A stretch of 64,000 bases of DNA from Sphingopyxis sp. H053 (GCF_001468225.1 NZ_LNRU01000001.1:434001-498000), one strand, 5' to 3'. Shown: positions 26,204 to 34,523, counted from the stretch's first letter. Numbers and translations: made by a program. Notes: generated by a model from the letters alone, not told the origin.

Positions 26204-26656
26204 ATGGCCGACGAAACACAGGATATGCTGCTGACGCTCACCGCCGATATTGTTGCGGCGCATGTGTCGAACAACAGCGTCGGCATCGCCGATCTTCCCG
26301 ATCTGATCGGGCGCGTGCATGGCGCGCTCGCGGGCCTTGGCAGCGAGGCGGCCGCTCCGGTCGAGGAACAGAAACCCGCCGTATCGGTACGCGCGTCGAT
26401 CAAGCCCGACTATATCGTCTGTCTCGAGGACGGCGCGAAACTGAAGATGCTGCGCCGCTATCTGATGACGAACTTCGGCATGACGCCCGATGAGTATCGT
26501 GCCAAATGGAACCTGCCCAAGGATTATCCGATGGTCGCGCCCAATTATGCCGAGAAGCGCCGCGCGCTCGCCAAGGCCATCGGTCTCGGCACCAAGGGGC
26601 GCGGCGGCGGGCGCAAGCCCGCGCCCAAGACCGCGCGGAGCCGCGCCAAAACCTGA
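26204..26656 (+). CDS. MucR/Ros-family transcriptional regulator
   Basis: A 150-residue protein that starts after AAGGAG. The MucR zinc-finger-like domain is seen as [21 protein letters not shown] then [21 protein letters not shown]. The usual CxxC-H-H set is reduced to one Cys here, as in many MucR proteins. The basic C-terminal tail ([19 protein letters not shown]) may add DNA contacts. MucR-type proteins on elements often repress transfer or cargo genes. Confidence 0.9.
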   Translation: MADETQDMLLTLTADIVAAHVSNNSVGIADLPDLIGRVHGALAGLGSEAAAPVEEQKPAVSVRASIKPDYIVCLEDGAKLKMLRRYLMTNFGMTPDEYRAKWNLPKDYPMVAPNYAEKRRALAKAIGLGTKGRGGGRKPAPKTARSRAKT

Positions 26657-26657
26657 T

Positions 26658-26873
26658 CTATTTGGCGCGGTGGCGGATCACCGTCTTCGTCTTGTTGCAG
26701 AGGCCGCAAGCCTCGCGTTGACGCTCGAACCCGCGCGCGCCGGCGAGGGCGCGCGTCACGACATTGGCCTGGCTCGGCACGGACAGGTTGAGCCGGTCGG
26801 TGATGCAGAGGTCGCACACCGCGACCCCTTCCAGTCGCGCCACCAGTCTCTCGATTTCTCTCGCTATCGTCAT
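26658..26873 (-). CDS. Small protein with two CxxC motifs (71 aa)
   Basis: The protein begins MTIAREIERLVARLEG. It has CDLC in the middle and CGLCNKTKTV near the end, which together could bind one zinc ion. It lies tail to tail with the mucR-like gene (one base between the stops). I recall similar short proteins in sphingomonad elements, but no function. The 370 bases upstream, to the DUF736 gene, are GC-rich and carry no other gene I can support. Confidence 0.7.
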   Translation of the reverse strand: MTIAREIERLVARLEGVAVCDLCITDRLNLSVPSQANVVTRALAGARGFERQREACGLCNKTKTVIRHRAK

Positions 26874-27243
26874 CTCATCCCACACCAGCGCGCTGTAGCG
26901 GCATATTCCCTGATCGCAAAGACGTCGCACCATCCCCATGAACAAGACGTGCGGCGCGCCCGAATCCGCAAGCAGCCTATGCCTCCCATGACACACTCGC
27001 TCCCTTACACGGGCGGGGGATTGGCCTGGGACGGCAGCCGCGCCCGCAAAACCATCGCGGTCGAACCGATTTCCCCGCCGGGCTTCGCCCGGCTCCTCGC
27101 GGCCGCTTCGCTTTCAAATCGGCTCGCCGCTCCGGTCCTCCGCTAGCGCTGCGGCCCTTCGGGTTCGCGGTCCCGGCGAGCGTCGTCCCTTGGCATCCCC
27201 GTCGCCCGGAACGGGTCCGGGTGCGAAACCAAGGAGACGAAAC

Positions 27244-27567
27244 ATGGCAGCCATCGGATTTGTCCGGCGCCAGCAGGACGGCAGCTTCACGGGCAAGTTG
27301 CAGACGCTTTCGGTGAATATCGACATCCAGATCACCCCCAATCGCGGCAAGGTCGGAGAGCAGCCCGACTATAAGGTCCGCGCGGGAACCGTCGACATCG
27401 GCGGCGGCTGGATCCGGACCGGCGAAGTGTCATGCCGCGAATATGTCCGGCTCACCTTCGCGCATCCCGATTTGTTCGGCGGTCGGCCCCTCTACGCCAA
27501 TCTCGGCCGTGCGGCGGGGCAGGACGACGACGATGCGTTCGCGATCATCTGGAACCCCGGCGATTGA
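27244..27567 (+). CDS. DUF736 domain protein
   Basis: A 107-residue protein: MAAIGFVRRQQDGSFTGKLQ, then IDIQITPN and a C-terminal EYVRLTFAHPDLFGG with a final acidic segment. DUF736 proteins are short beta-rich proteins, almost always encoded on conjugative elements and plasmids of alphaproteobacteria. Their function is unknown. AAGGAG lies 8 bases before the ATG, and a strong terminator follows the stop. Confidence 0.92.
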   Translation: MAAIGFVRRQQDGSFTGKLQTLSVNIDIQITPNRGKVGEQPDYKVRAGTVDIGGGWIRTGEVSCREYVRLTFAHPDLFGGRPLYANLGRAAGQDDDDAFAIIWNPGD

Positions 27568-27571
27568 CCGA

Positions 27572-27607
27572 ATGCCCCGCGCCGATCTTTCGGCGCGGGG
27601 CATTTTT
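27572..27607 (+). terminator. Rho-independent terminator after DUF736 gene
   Basis: A 14-bp stem (27572-27585 with 27590-27603) containing GCCCCGCGCC has a four-base loop and runs into TTTTT. Confidence 0.92.
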
Positions 27608-27807
27608 CCGCGAGGGAGGAAGGTCTCAGCTCAAAACCGGCCGATGATCCGGCGGCGGGCGCACCGCGTCAAGGACGACGGGGCCCCACCATTTTGCTGC
27701 GCAAAATCGTTGCCCCCATCGCCGCTGCGCGGCCGCTTCGCGGTCCCTGACCCGGTACGCCCGCCGCCGGAAACCTCTTCATATTTTCGTGAAAAGAGGA
27801 GGTTCAA

Positions 27808-27936
27808 ATGTCCGTCGAAGCCCAGATCGAAGAGCTGCGCGCCGAGCTCAAAGCGTCCACCAACAAGCGAGAAATCCGGCAGATCGAGCGCGAACTGGCG
27901 CTGCTGATCGCGCGTCATGCGGCGCTGCAACGATAA
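27808..27936 (+). CDS. 42-residue helical (coiled-coil) protein
   Basis: AGAGGAGG lies 7 bases before ATG 27808. The protein is short, charged and entirely helix-forming (EELRAELKASTNKREIRQIE, then a Leu/Ala-rich end). The good ribosome binding site and the amphipathic pattern argue that it is real. It stands alone between the DUF736 terminator and a small lipoprotein-like gene. Function unknown. Confidence 0.6.
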   Translation: MSVEAQIEELRAELKASTNKREIRQIERELALLIARHAALQR

Positions 27937-28105
27937 CGGAATGATGTTGAACGACGCGCGGTGCGGTGGCCAAAGCTGCCGCGCCGCGCAGCTTTTTTGG
28001 CTCTCCTTGTGCGGGGAAAGGCGTGCCGCTCGTCTTATAAATGACGGCGCGACAAGTCGTTACAGCGCAGCGCGGCCGTCATGTCTCAAATGGGGGAGAG
28101 CGACG

Positions 28106-28309
28106 ATGCAGTTCAGGCTTCCGCTTATGATAGGCGTCATGGCGTTCGGCGTTGGATGTTCCGAATTGCCACCAAAAGAGCCGGAGCATGACGCGCCAAC
28201 GGTCATTGTCGATAGTGCGTCCTACGAACGAAGCGTGAGCCGCGAGCTGGACCGGATGGTCGAAAGGCAGGTGGCGGACGATGAGGAGGGTGGCCCGCTT
28301 CTCGACTGA
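28106..28309 (+). CDS. Small putative lipoprotein (67 aa)
   Basis: GGGGGAG precedes the ATG. The N-terminus is a short signal-like helix (MQFRLPLMIGVMAFGVGC) with Cys18 as a possible lipidation site, though the -3 residue (Gly) is not ideal for a lipobox. The rest is polar and acidic (SRELDRMVERQVADDEEGG). It lies upstream of the relaxase; many elements encode a small lipoprotein near their mobilisation genes. Function unknown. The gap 28310-28554 may contain the transfer origin. Confidence 0.55.
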   Translation: MQFRLPLMIGVMAFGVGCSELPPKEPEHDAPTVIVDSASYERSVSRELDRMVERQVADDEEGGPLLD

Positions 28310-28554
28310 GAGGGCGATGACGGAAAGGTCGGGGGCCTAGGAATCCGGAAGGCAAGATAAAGAAGCTATGGCACCGTTGGCGCCATAAGCCTTTGTCTGC
28401 ACATCGTTTTTTTCGAGTTTCAGCAGTGCCGTTTCGGCGCCGACAGTGCCGGTGCGGCAGTTTTCTGCGGTTTTCCGCCGGGAAAGGCGGCACCGATTTT
28501 CATCGGCGTCCCGCTGTATCATGCTCGGTCCTTTGCAGGAAGGATCGGCCGGCG

Positions 28555-30540
28555 ATGGCGTCCGACGACGAGCTCGAACCGCGGCTCGGCCGCATGCGTG
28601 CCAAGGGCAAGGGTGGGCATGGACGCAAGTTCATGCACCGCGTTCTCGCCGCCGCGAACTTGGCGCGCGGCGGCGCGGCAAGACCGGCAGCTCGGTCGAA
28701 ATTCACCGGTGCGCGCATTGGCCGGGGTGCAGGGACGGGCCGCGTGCTTTCGGCGCGTGATCGTTATGCCGCCTTCCGTAATCGCCGTGTCATTGTGAAG
28801 GCGCGGACGGTCAGTCTCCGCGGCCCGGGCTTTGACGGGGCGAAAGCGCATCTGCGTTATGTCGAGCGCGACGGCACGCAGCGCGATGGCGAGCGAGGGC
28901 GATTATATGGCGCCGAGAGCGATGTGGTCGATCGCGCGAACTGGCTCGAAAGGAGCAGGGGCGATCGTCACCAGTTCCGTTTCATTGTCTCGCCCGAAGA
29001 TGGCCTCGAATATGACGATCTCAAATCGCTGACGCGGCGGCTGATAACGCGTGCCGAGGAGGATCTCGGGACGCGGCTCGACTGGGTCGCGGTCGATCAT
29101 TTCAACACCGGGCACCCGCACACCCATATCATCGTCCGCGGCAAGGACGATCGGGGCAAGGATCTGATCATCGCGCGCGACTATATCGGGCATGGCCTTC
29201 GCGAGCGCGCGTGCGAGCTTGTCGATCTCGATCTCGGTCCGAAAACCGACCATGCGATCGAGCAGCGGCTGCGCGCCGAAGTCGAGCAGGAGCGTTTCAC
29301 GAGCATCGACCGCGCCCTGCTTCGCGAAAGCGGCGACGATATTCTTGTCAGCACAAAGGCGCGCGGCGCGTTCGATCAAACGATACGGATGGGGCGGCTG
29401 CGCAAGCTCGAGCGGCTCGGGCTCGCGTCGCAGCTTGGTGCGGCGCATTGGAAACTTGCGTCCGACCTCGAGCCGGTGCTCCGCAAAATGGGCGAACGCG
29501 GCGATATCATCCGCACGATGCAGCGTGCCTATTCCGAGCGTGGCGTGGCGCTCGCGGTGGCTGACCAAGCGATCTATGATCCGTCTGTGCCCGGGACGGC
29601 ATCGCTGGTCGGCCGGATCGTCGAGCGCGGCCTGTCCGACGAACATGCCGACCGGCATTACCTGATCGTCGAGGCGACCGATGGGCGGTCGCATTATGTC
29701 GAGGCGGGGAAGGACGAACGGCTTCCGTCGTGTCCGCCGGGCGCGATCGTGCGAATCGTTCCTGTCGAGCCCACCGTGCGCGATGCCGACCGAACGGTCG
29801 CCGATGTCGCTGCCGCAAATGGCGGGCGCTACACGGTCGATGCGCATCTTCGGTTCGATCCGAGCGCCTCGCAGGAGTTTGCCGAGGCGCATGTCCGGCG
29901 GCTCGAAGCGATGCGCCGAATGAGCGGCGGTACGCAGCGCGAGCCCGACGGCACCTGGCATATAGCGTCCGATCATCTCGAACGCGCCGCTGCGTATGAG
30001 GTAGCGCGTGCACGCGATCAGCCCGTCACCGTCGAGATATTATCGCCCGAACCAATCGAGCGGATTGTCGAGGCGCGAGCCGCGACCTGGCTCGATCGAG
30101 AACTCGTCGCCGATACGCAGCTTCCGCTTCGCGAAGCCGGCTTCGGCAAGGAAACCAGTGGGGCGCTGGCTATTCGCCGGCAGTGGCTCCTCGACGGGGG
30201 CTTTGCAGTGCGTCAGGGCGAGCGGGTCATTGTACGAAATGGCGCGCTCGATGAGCTCTGCCAGCTCGAGATACGGAGCAGGGCTGACGTGCTGGCGCGA
30301 GAGATCGGCAAGCCCTTTGCCGAGCCTCGGCATGGCGAGCGGATCGAGGGGCGCCTAGTCGGTCCGGTCGACCTTCTGAGCGGTCGCCACGCGCTCGTCG
30401 AGCGTTCACGGGATTTCGTGCTTGTTCCCTGGCGCCCGGTGCTGGAGCGTCAAGTCGGCAAACCCGTGGCCGGAATCATGCGCGATCAAGGCGTCAGCTG
30501 GCAGATCGGCCGCCAGCGCAGCGGGCCGTCGGTATCGTGA
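28555..30540 (+). CDS. Relaxase/mobilisation nuclease with DUF3363 domain
   Basis: A 661-residue VirD2-type relaxase that should nick the element at its transfer origin. The metal-binding three-His segment is in NTGHPHTHIIVRGKD (H187, H189, H191), preceded by the HQFRFIVSPEDG segment of the family. The DUF3363 region fills the C-terminal two thirds (GERIEGRLVGPVDLLSGRHALVERSRDF near the end). The N-terminus is basic and Gly-rich. The frame is open upstream, but ATG 28555 is preferred because of AGGA upstream and the basic MASDDELEPRLGRMRAKGKG start. No coupling protein gene follows. Confidence 0.88.
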   Translation: MASDDELEPRLGRMRAKGKGGHGRKFMHRVLAAANLARGGAARPAARSKFTGARIGRGAGTGRVLSARDRYAAFRNRRVIVKARTVSLRGPGFDGAKAHLRYVERDGTQRDGERGRLYGAESDVVDRANWLERSRGDRHQFRFIVSPEDGLEYDDLKSLTRRLITRAEEDLGTRLDWVAVDHFNTGHPHTHIIVRGKDDRGKDLIIARDYIGHGLRERACELVDLDLGPKTDHAIEQRLRAEVEQERFTSIDRALLRESGDDILVSTKARGAFDQTIRMGRLRKLERLGLASQLGAAHWKLASDLEPVLRKMGERGDIIRTMQRAYSERGVALAVADQAIYDPSVPGTASLVGRIVERGLSDEHADRHYLIVEATDGRSHYVEAGKDERLPSCPPGAIVRIVPVEPTVRDADRTVADVAAANGGRYTVDAHLRFDPSASQEFAEAHVRRLEAMRRMSGGTQREPDGTWHIASDHLERAAAYEVARARDQPVTVEILSPEPIERIVEARAATWLDRELVADTQLPLREAGFGKETSGALAIRRQWLLDGGFAVRQGERVIVRNGALDELCQLEIRSRADVLAREIGKPFAEPRHGERIEGRLVGPVDLLSGRHALVERSRDFVLVPWRPVLERQVGKPVAGIMRDQGVSWQIGRQRSGPSVS

Positions 30541-30574
30541 AGAAATCGCAAGAATCTGGTAAGCGGGGCAGGGT

Positions 30575-31051
30575 ATGAATGGGCGAATGAAATTGGCTCT
30601 TCTGATCTTCGCTGCAATCCTCCCTCTGTCCGCACATGCGCAGGACATTAGCGGACGGGCGATCGCGATCGATGGAGACTCGCTCGACATGGCGGGGATC
30701 GGCGTGAGGTTGAAGGATCGGGATGGTAAGAAGATGTCGGACGCCTATCTGCGGGAGAGGTTGGCCACAAGTCATCCGTGGATCAGCCCGGTGTATGAGC
30801 GAACATCAGATTTTGTTCACCTGTCGGGGCGCCATTTCGACGTGTCGATCGCCCGCACCGATGACGAGACGCGAATGGCCTATTTCCAAATCAGCGGCCA
30901 CGATCCGCAGCGTCCGGACGAAACCTATTTCGAGGTGGTCGACACCTTCTTTGAGGCGACGAAGCTCGCGAGCCTGCTAATACTCGCGTTCCTGATGGCT
31001 CGGCATCAGCGTGAGCAGGTGCTGGCATCGATGCCGGAGAGCAAGCCCTAA
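30575..31051 (+). pseudogene. Chimera: start of a thermonuclease-like gene joined to the tail of an unrelated gene
   Basis: The first 45 residues (signal peptide ALLIFAAILPLSAHAQDISG, then RAIAIDGDSLDMAGIGVRL) match the start of secreted staphylococcal-nuclease-like proteins common behind relaxase genes. At about base 30712 the match ends, and KDRDGKKMSDAYLRERLATS begins a different sequence with FVHLSGRHFDVSIARTDDE and a final hydrophobic helix. None of the nuclease catalytic residues is present. The reading frame is open throughout, so a hybrid protein may be made, but I regard it as the product of a recombination. The second part resembles the tail of a helical protein of unknown family. 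Confidence 0.55.
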
Positions 31052-31461
31052 GCCTCCGCTTCGGCCTTGCGCCAGCGCGCGCCGTGGGTGGTGCGTCGCT
31101 CGAAGCGGTAGCCGGCCCATTCAAGGTCGTCGTCCAGATCGGGATCGTCGCAAATCATGTAGCGGACCGTCAGGCTGTTGCCGTGCTGGACCAGATATTG
31201 GCGGTTGATCACCTGCGCGGCGTCAGCGGGCATGGTGGAGTTGGTGAGCCTCGGCGGCCCTCCGGCGATGATGAAGACGCCGCAATGGCGGTCGAGCGTC
31301 AGCCACCAGGTCCGCAGATTGTTGAAGAAGGTGCCGAAGACGGACTGCCGTCCAGGCACGGATACCATCAGCGTCGGGTTGGTCGAGGTGCGCAGCGGGA
31401 TCGGGGACTGACAGACCATCACATTAATGACCGCTGCGTCGTCCGGGATGGTCGTGTCCAT
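31048..31461 (-). CDS. Hypothetical protein inside a foreign 0.8-kb block (137 aa)
   Basis: Beginning at MDTTIPDDAAVINVMVCQ and ending WRKAEAEA, this sequence has no integrase motif although the frame is continuous with the integrase remnant upstream. It contains GTFFNNLRTWWLTLDRHCGVFIIAG and a polar, acidic C-terminal part. It converges on the hybrid gene at 30575-31051 with a four-base overlap. I do not recognise it. It may start at 31461 or be read as a fusion from the integrase start. Confidence 0.45.
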   Translation of the reverse strand: MDTTIPDDAAVINVMVCQSPIPLRTSTNPTLMVSVPGRQSVFGTFFNNLRTWWLTLDRHCGVFIIAGGPPRLTNSTMPADAAQVINRQYLVQHGNSLTVRYMICDDPDLDDDLEWAGYRFERRTTHGARWRKAEAEA

Positions 31462-31499
31462 CGCGCCTTCGCGAAAAAGGACATGCGCGTTGTCGGCGG

Positions 31500-31782
31500 A
31501 CGCGGCGATGCGTGTTGCCTTTTGCTCGCGCTGCGTAATCCTGGCGATCGGCTCGCTTCCACGCTTGATGTCTGCCCGCAGCCGAGCCGCTTCGGCGCGT
31601 GCGTCCGCCAGCGTCACCCAGTCGACGGAGCCTAGGCCGAAATCACGGCGCCTGCCTTGATGTTGAACACGGAGAACCCAGGATTTGGCGCCCTGCGGCG
31701 ACACACGCAGCAGAAGACCTTTACCGTCACTATGAACGCCGGGCTTGGCTTTGGAAACGCGGAGAAAGGTGAGGCCGGACAT
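31500..31782 (-). pseudogene. int: Tyrosine integrase, N-terminal arm-binding domain only
   Basis: From MSGLTFLRVSKAKPGVHSDG to about RITQREQKATRI the sequence matches the DUF4102 arm-type DNA-binding domain of P4-like integrases (KGLLLRVSPQGAKSWVLR, then FGLGSVDWVTLADARAEA). After about 90 residues the match ends. The core-binding and catalytic domains, including the R...HxxR...Y residues, are absent. The gene starts about 175 bases from attR, the normal place for the integrase of this element, so its loss would fix the island in place. Confidence 0.8.
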
Positions 31783-31818
31783 GTTCGTCCTTATCTGTCA
31801 CTTTAGGCAATAATTTTG

Positions 31819-31838
31819 TTCCCACGATCTTTCCCACA
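31819..31838 (+). repeat. Two direct repeats inside attR, possible integrase arm-type sites
   Basis: TTCCCACG (31819-31826) and TTCCCACA (31831-31838) are repeated with a 12-base period between the integrase start and attR. They mirror the TGCCCCACATT pair with the same period inside attL. The surrounding 31783-31957 is AT-rich and otherwise empty. Confidence 0.45.
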
Positions 31839-31957
31839 CTTTGACGCGAATTTACGGAAATAACGAAAGAGCGAGACGATCATACACGTTCTAGAAGTAC
31901 TCGAAAAGATAGGAAATAAGGACAGTAACGAACTGAGATGTATAAAGAAAATATGGT

Positions 31958-31973
31958 GCTAGGCTCCACCATT
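31958..31973 (+). repeat. attR: second copy of the 16-bp tRNA-Ala 3' end
   Basis: Identical to 303-318. Only these 16 bases of the tRNA gene are present, so no second tRNA is encoded. The terminator that presumably served the tRNA before insertion starts three bases later. Confidence 0.88.
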
Positions 31974-31975
31974 AC

Positions 31976-32006
31976 AAAAAAGGCCCGCGAAAGCGGGCCT
32001 TTTTTG
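31976..32006. terminator. Bidirectional rho-independent terminator
   Basis: An 8-bp stem AGGCCCGC/GCGGGCCT with a GAAA loop is flanked by AAAAA on the left and TTTTT on the right, so it can work on both strands. It would end the tRNA-Ala transcript in the island-free chromosome and ends the Rrf2 gene on the minus strand. Confidence 0.93.
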
Positions 32007-32025
32007 TTGCGCAGCTGATCGGTGG

Positions 32026-32472
32026 CTATTCGGCCGCCTCGTCCTTCTCGAACACGGGTTCCAGCGCGATCGGGTCGGCGAGCGTGATGCGGTCGAGGAT
32101 CGACGCGGTGTCGTCGCGGACTTTCAGCATCAGGCTGCGCAATCGGCATTCGGATTCGGGCAGGCAATTCTTGCAATGTTCGTGCGCGTTGCGCGCGGCG
32201 CACGGGACGAGCGCAAGCGAGCCGCGCGTCAGGCGGACGAGATCGCCATAGCTGATGTCGATCGGGGGCAGCGCGAGCTGATAGCCGCCGTCGCGCCCGC
32301 GCTGCGAGATGAGCAGCCCCTCGCGCGCCATTTCGGACAGGATCACGGTCAGGAATTTGGGCGGGATATTCTGCGCCTCCGCAATATCCGCAAGCTGCAC
32401 CTGCCCCTTGCCCCAATGGTCGGCAAGGTGCTGGAACGCGCGGATCGTATAGCGGGTTTTTTGCGAGAGCAT
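32026..32472 (-). CDS. Rrf2-family transcriptional regulator
   Basis: A 148-residue winged-helix protein: MLSQKTRYTIRAFQHLADHW, then LADIAEAQNIPPKFLTVILSEM and SQRGRDGGYQLALPP. Three cysteines in HCKNCLPESECRL are placed like the Fe-S ligands of IscR and NsrR (CxxC and a third Cys five residues on), so it may sense iron-sulfur status, nitric oxide or redox state. No isc or suf genes are next to it. It is the first chromosomal gene after the island. Confidence 0.9.
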   Translation of the reverse strand: MLSQKTRYTIRAFQHLADHWGKGQVQLADIAEAQNIPPKFLTVILSEMAREGLLISQRGRDGGYQLALPPIDISYGDLVRLTRGSLALVPCAARNAHEHCKNCLPESECRLRSLMLKVRDDTASILDRITLADPIALEPVFEKDEAAE

Positions 32473-32621
32473 GGCGGCGTTACTGTGACATATTCAGCCT
32501 TAATTCAACCTGTCTGGATGACATAAGTTGCAGAGTTGATGAAAATCACAGCGGGTGGCATGAACCGTCAATAAGAGGGTCGCTGGATAGCCCGGTTTCG
32601 GGCGCGGCGGAGGTGGATCAA

Positions 32622-33182
32622 ATGATGCGGAAAATATTCGCGACTCCCGCGGTGTTGGCAGCCTGCTTGCTGGCCGTCACCCCGGCTCAGGCGCAGTTCG
32701 GAAGCCTGCTTCGCAAGGTGACGACGCCCGCGCCGAAACCGAGCGAAGAGGGCAATGGCGGCTGTCCCAAGGGCAAGAAGGGCAGCAGTGCGGGCCGGAG
32801 CATTTTGGGCGGTGTGCTCAACGAGGCGATCGGCAGCGCGGCGAGCAAGGCCGGTGTCTATAGCTATGTTCCGATTTCGGAGGTCAGCGGGACGCTCACC
32901 GACGCCATCGCCTGCCGCCTCGATCCCGCCGAACAGGTGCAGGCGGCGGCGGCGACCGAGGAGGTGACGCGCGGCGAAGAGGTCGGCGCGACCGCGAACT
33001 GGACGAGCGAGACGCGTCAGAATGTCAGCGGATCGTCGACCATCGCGGCAAAGAATGAGCTCGCCGACGGCTCGCAGTGCATGAGCGTCACCGATATCGT
33101 GATTGTCGAGGGTGAGGAAACGCGCGTGTCGAAACGGATGTGCAAGGGCCCCGGCCAGGCGCGCTATGTCCTCGCGGCGTAA
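32622..33182 (+). CDS. Secreted protein with surface-antigen-like tail
   Basis: A 186-residue protein with a Sec signal peptide (TPAVLAACLLAVTPAQA). It contains a Gly/Ser/Lys-rich linker, a two-Cys C-terminal part (DGSQCMSVTDIVIVEG, then SKRMCKGPG), and a region of beta-type alternation that resembles outer-membrane surface-antigen domains. The start ATG 32622 lies 9 bases after GGAGG. It overlaps the next gene by 17 bases. Precise role unknown. Confidence 0.75.
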   Translation: MMRKIFATPAVLAACLLAVTPAQAQFGSLLRKVTTPAPKPSEEGNGGCPKGKKGSSAGRSILGGVLNEAIGSAASKAGVYSYVPISEVSGTLTDAIACRLDPAEQVQAAAATEEVTRGEEVGATANWTSETRQNVSGSSTIAAKNELADGSQCMSVTDIVIVEGEETRVSKRMCKGPGQARYVLAA

Positions 33183-33882
33183 CGCGTTTCGCGTCGCGGC
33201 GGCGGCGGGCCTGATCGCGTGCCTGACCGGCGCTGCCAAGCCGGCGATGGACCCCGCGAACCCGACCTGCCCGCTGACCCCCGACTGGTCGGCGAACCCG
33301 ACGATGAAGCTGACCCCCGTTGCCAAGAAGAACGGCAAGGTCTTGCTCGCCGAGGGGCGGATCGATGCGGGGCTGCCCGACCGGCTGAAGGCGGCGCTTG
33401 CCGCCAATCCCGACGTCAGCGAAGTCTGGCTGCGCTCGCCCGGCGGCGACGCGCGCGCGGGCAATGCCGCGGGGCGGATCATTCGCTCGAACTTTGGCCT
33501 CACGACACGCATCCCGGCGGGCTGGGCCTGTTTCAGCGCGTGCAATTTCATCTTCATGGGCGGCCAGCCGCGCGTGATCGATCCCGGCGGGTTGTTCATC
33601 GTCCATATGTTCACGCGCACCGGCGACCGCAGCGCGATCGACATGAGCGTCGCGATGGGCACCGACGCGACGAAGGAGCTGATCGGCGACATCGAACAGG
33701 ATGCCGCTTTGCTCGCGAGCGAGGACAATGATTTCCTGATCCGCATGGGGGTGTCGCGCAAGCTGCTGACCGAGGTCATGTATCAGCAGAAAGCGCTGGC
33801 GAACGCCGACGACAAGTCGACGCGGCGCTGCCTGACGCAGGCCGAGGTGAAGACCTATAACGTTGCAAATAACAACGAATAG
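33166..33882 (+). CDS. Periplasmic ClpP/crotonase-fold protein
   Basis: A 238-residue protein with an N-terminal hydrophobic signal (FRVAAAAGLIACLTGAA). The core LRSPGGDARAGNAAGRIIR, then WACFSACNFIFMGG and GLFIVHMFTR, is the ClpP-like fold: SPGG oxyanion strand, a Ser/Cys-containing helix start and a His in the third segment. Whether it is an active serine protease is not certain. It overlaps the preceding secreted-protein gene, so both are likely made together. Confidence 0.72.
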   Translation: MSSRRNAFRVAAAAGLIACLTGAAKPAMDPANPTCPLTPDWSANPTMKLTPVAKKNGKVLLAEGRIDAGLPDRLKAALAANPDVSEVWLRSPGGDARAGNAAGRIIRSNFGLTTRIPAGWACFSACNFIFMGGQPRVIDPGGLFIVHMFTRTGDRSAIDMSVAMGTDATKELIGDIEQDAALLASEDNDFLIRMGVSRKLLTEVMYQQKALANADDKSTRRCLTQAEVKTYNVANNNE

Positions 33883-33915
33883 GATAGGCTGTTTCTCAAA
33901 ATGGGAGAGGCTGCC

Positions 33916-34518
33916 ATGAACGAGATGACGCACGATCACGCCACTTTCCGGTCGATGATCGACGGAACACAACAGGATTGGGACATTATCGCGCGCGAGC
34001 AGAAGGAGTTCGCGCCGAACAATGGCAAGCGCATCCTCGACCATCTGAAGCTGCTCGGCGGCGATTATGGCGGCTTTCCGGTCGACCGGCTCGAACATTG
34101 CCTGCAGACCGCGACGCGCGCGCACCGCGATGGCCGCGACGAGGAATATGTCGTGATGGCGCTGCTCCACGACATTGGCGACACGCTCGGTGCGTTCAAC
34201 CATCCCGATGTCGCGGCGGCGATCCTCAAGCCTTTCCTGTCAGAAGAAAATCTGTGGATCGTCCAGCATCATGGCGTGTTCCAGGGCCATTATTTCTTCC
34301 ACTATCTTGGGCTCGACCGCGACATGCGCGACCAGTTCCGCGACAGCCCGCATTATGCGGCGTGCGCCGAATTCTGCGAGAAATATGACGCGCCGGCGTT
34401 CGACCCCGATTACGACAGCGAACCGCTCGAGTTTTTCGAGCCGATGGTGATGCGCCTCTGCTCCTATCCGCGCACGAGCATCTACAAGAAGGTGATGGTC
34501 GAGGAAGCGGCGGAGTAG
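33916..34518 (+). CDS. HD-domain phosphohydrolase-like protein
   Basis: A 200-residue protein. Metal ligands are visible as H in RLEHCLQTA, the HD pair in ALLHDIGDTLG, and HHGVFQGHYFFHYLG, which supplies further histidines of a dinuclear site. It resembles the HD-type mixed-valence oxygenase and phosphohydrolase group that includes PhnZ and myo-inositol oxygenase relatives, but the substrate cannot be read from the sequence. ATG 33916 is preferred to 33901 because GGGAGAGG lies just upstream of it. Confidence 0.8.
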   Translation: MNEMTHDHATFRSMIDGTQQDWDIIAREQKEFAPNNGKRILDHLKLLGGDYGGFPVDRLEHCLQTATRAHRDGRDEEYVVMALLHDIGDTLGAFNHPDVAAAILKPFLSEENLWIVQHHGVFQGHYFFHYLGLDRDMRDQFRDSPHYAACAEFCEKYDAPAFDPDYDSEPLEFFEPMVMRLCSYPRTSIYKKVMVEEAAE

Positions 34519-34523
34519 CTTGG

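Larger units (their letters stand above)
303..31973. mobile_element. Integrated 31.7-kb mobilisable-type genomic island in tRNA-Ala(GGC)
   Basis: The island is bounded by the 16-bp direct repeats at 303-318 and 31958-31973. Just inside the right end are the N-terminal remains of a P4-type tyrosine integrase reading away from the attachment site. Inside are typical mobile-element genes: TraF peptidase, lytic transglycosylase, ArdC, DUF2958, ParB, MucR, DUF736 and a DUF3363 relaxase. Cargo sits between the transglycosylase (8.5-9.1 kb) and the relaxase (28.6-30.5 kb), a distance that suggests an insertion hotspot. No VirD4 or VirB/Trb channel genes and no intact integrase are present, so transfer would need helper functions. 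Boundaries are seen directly; the history is inferred. Confidence 0.85.

Noticed and set aside
31958..31973. Second tRNA-Ala gene at the right island end
   Set aside because: Only the last 16 bases match. There is no D-arm or anticodon arm.
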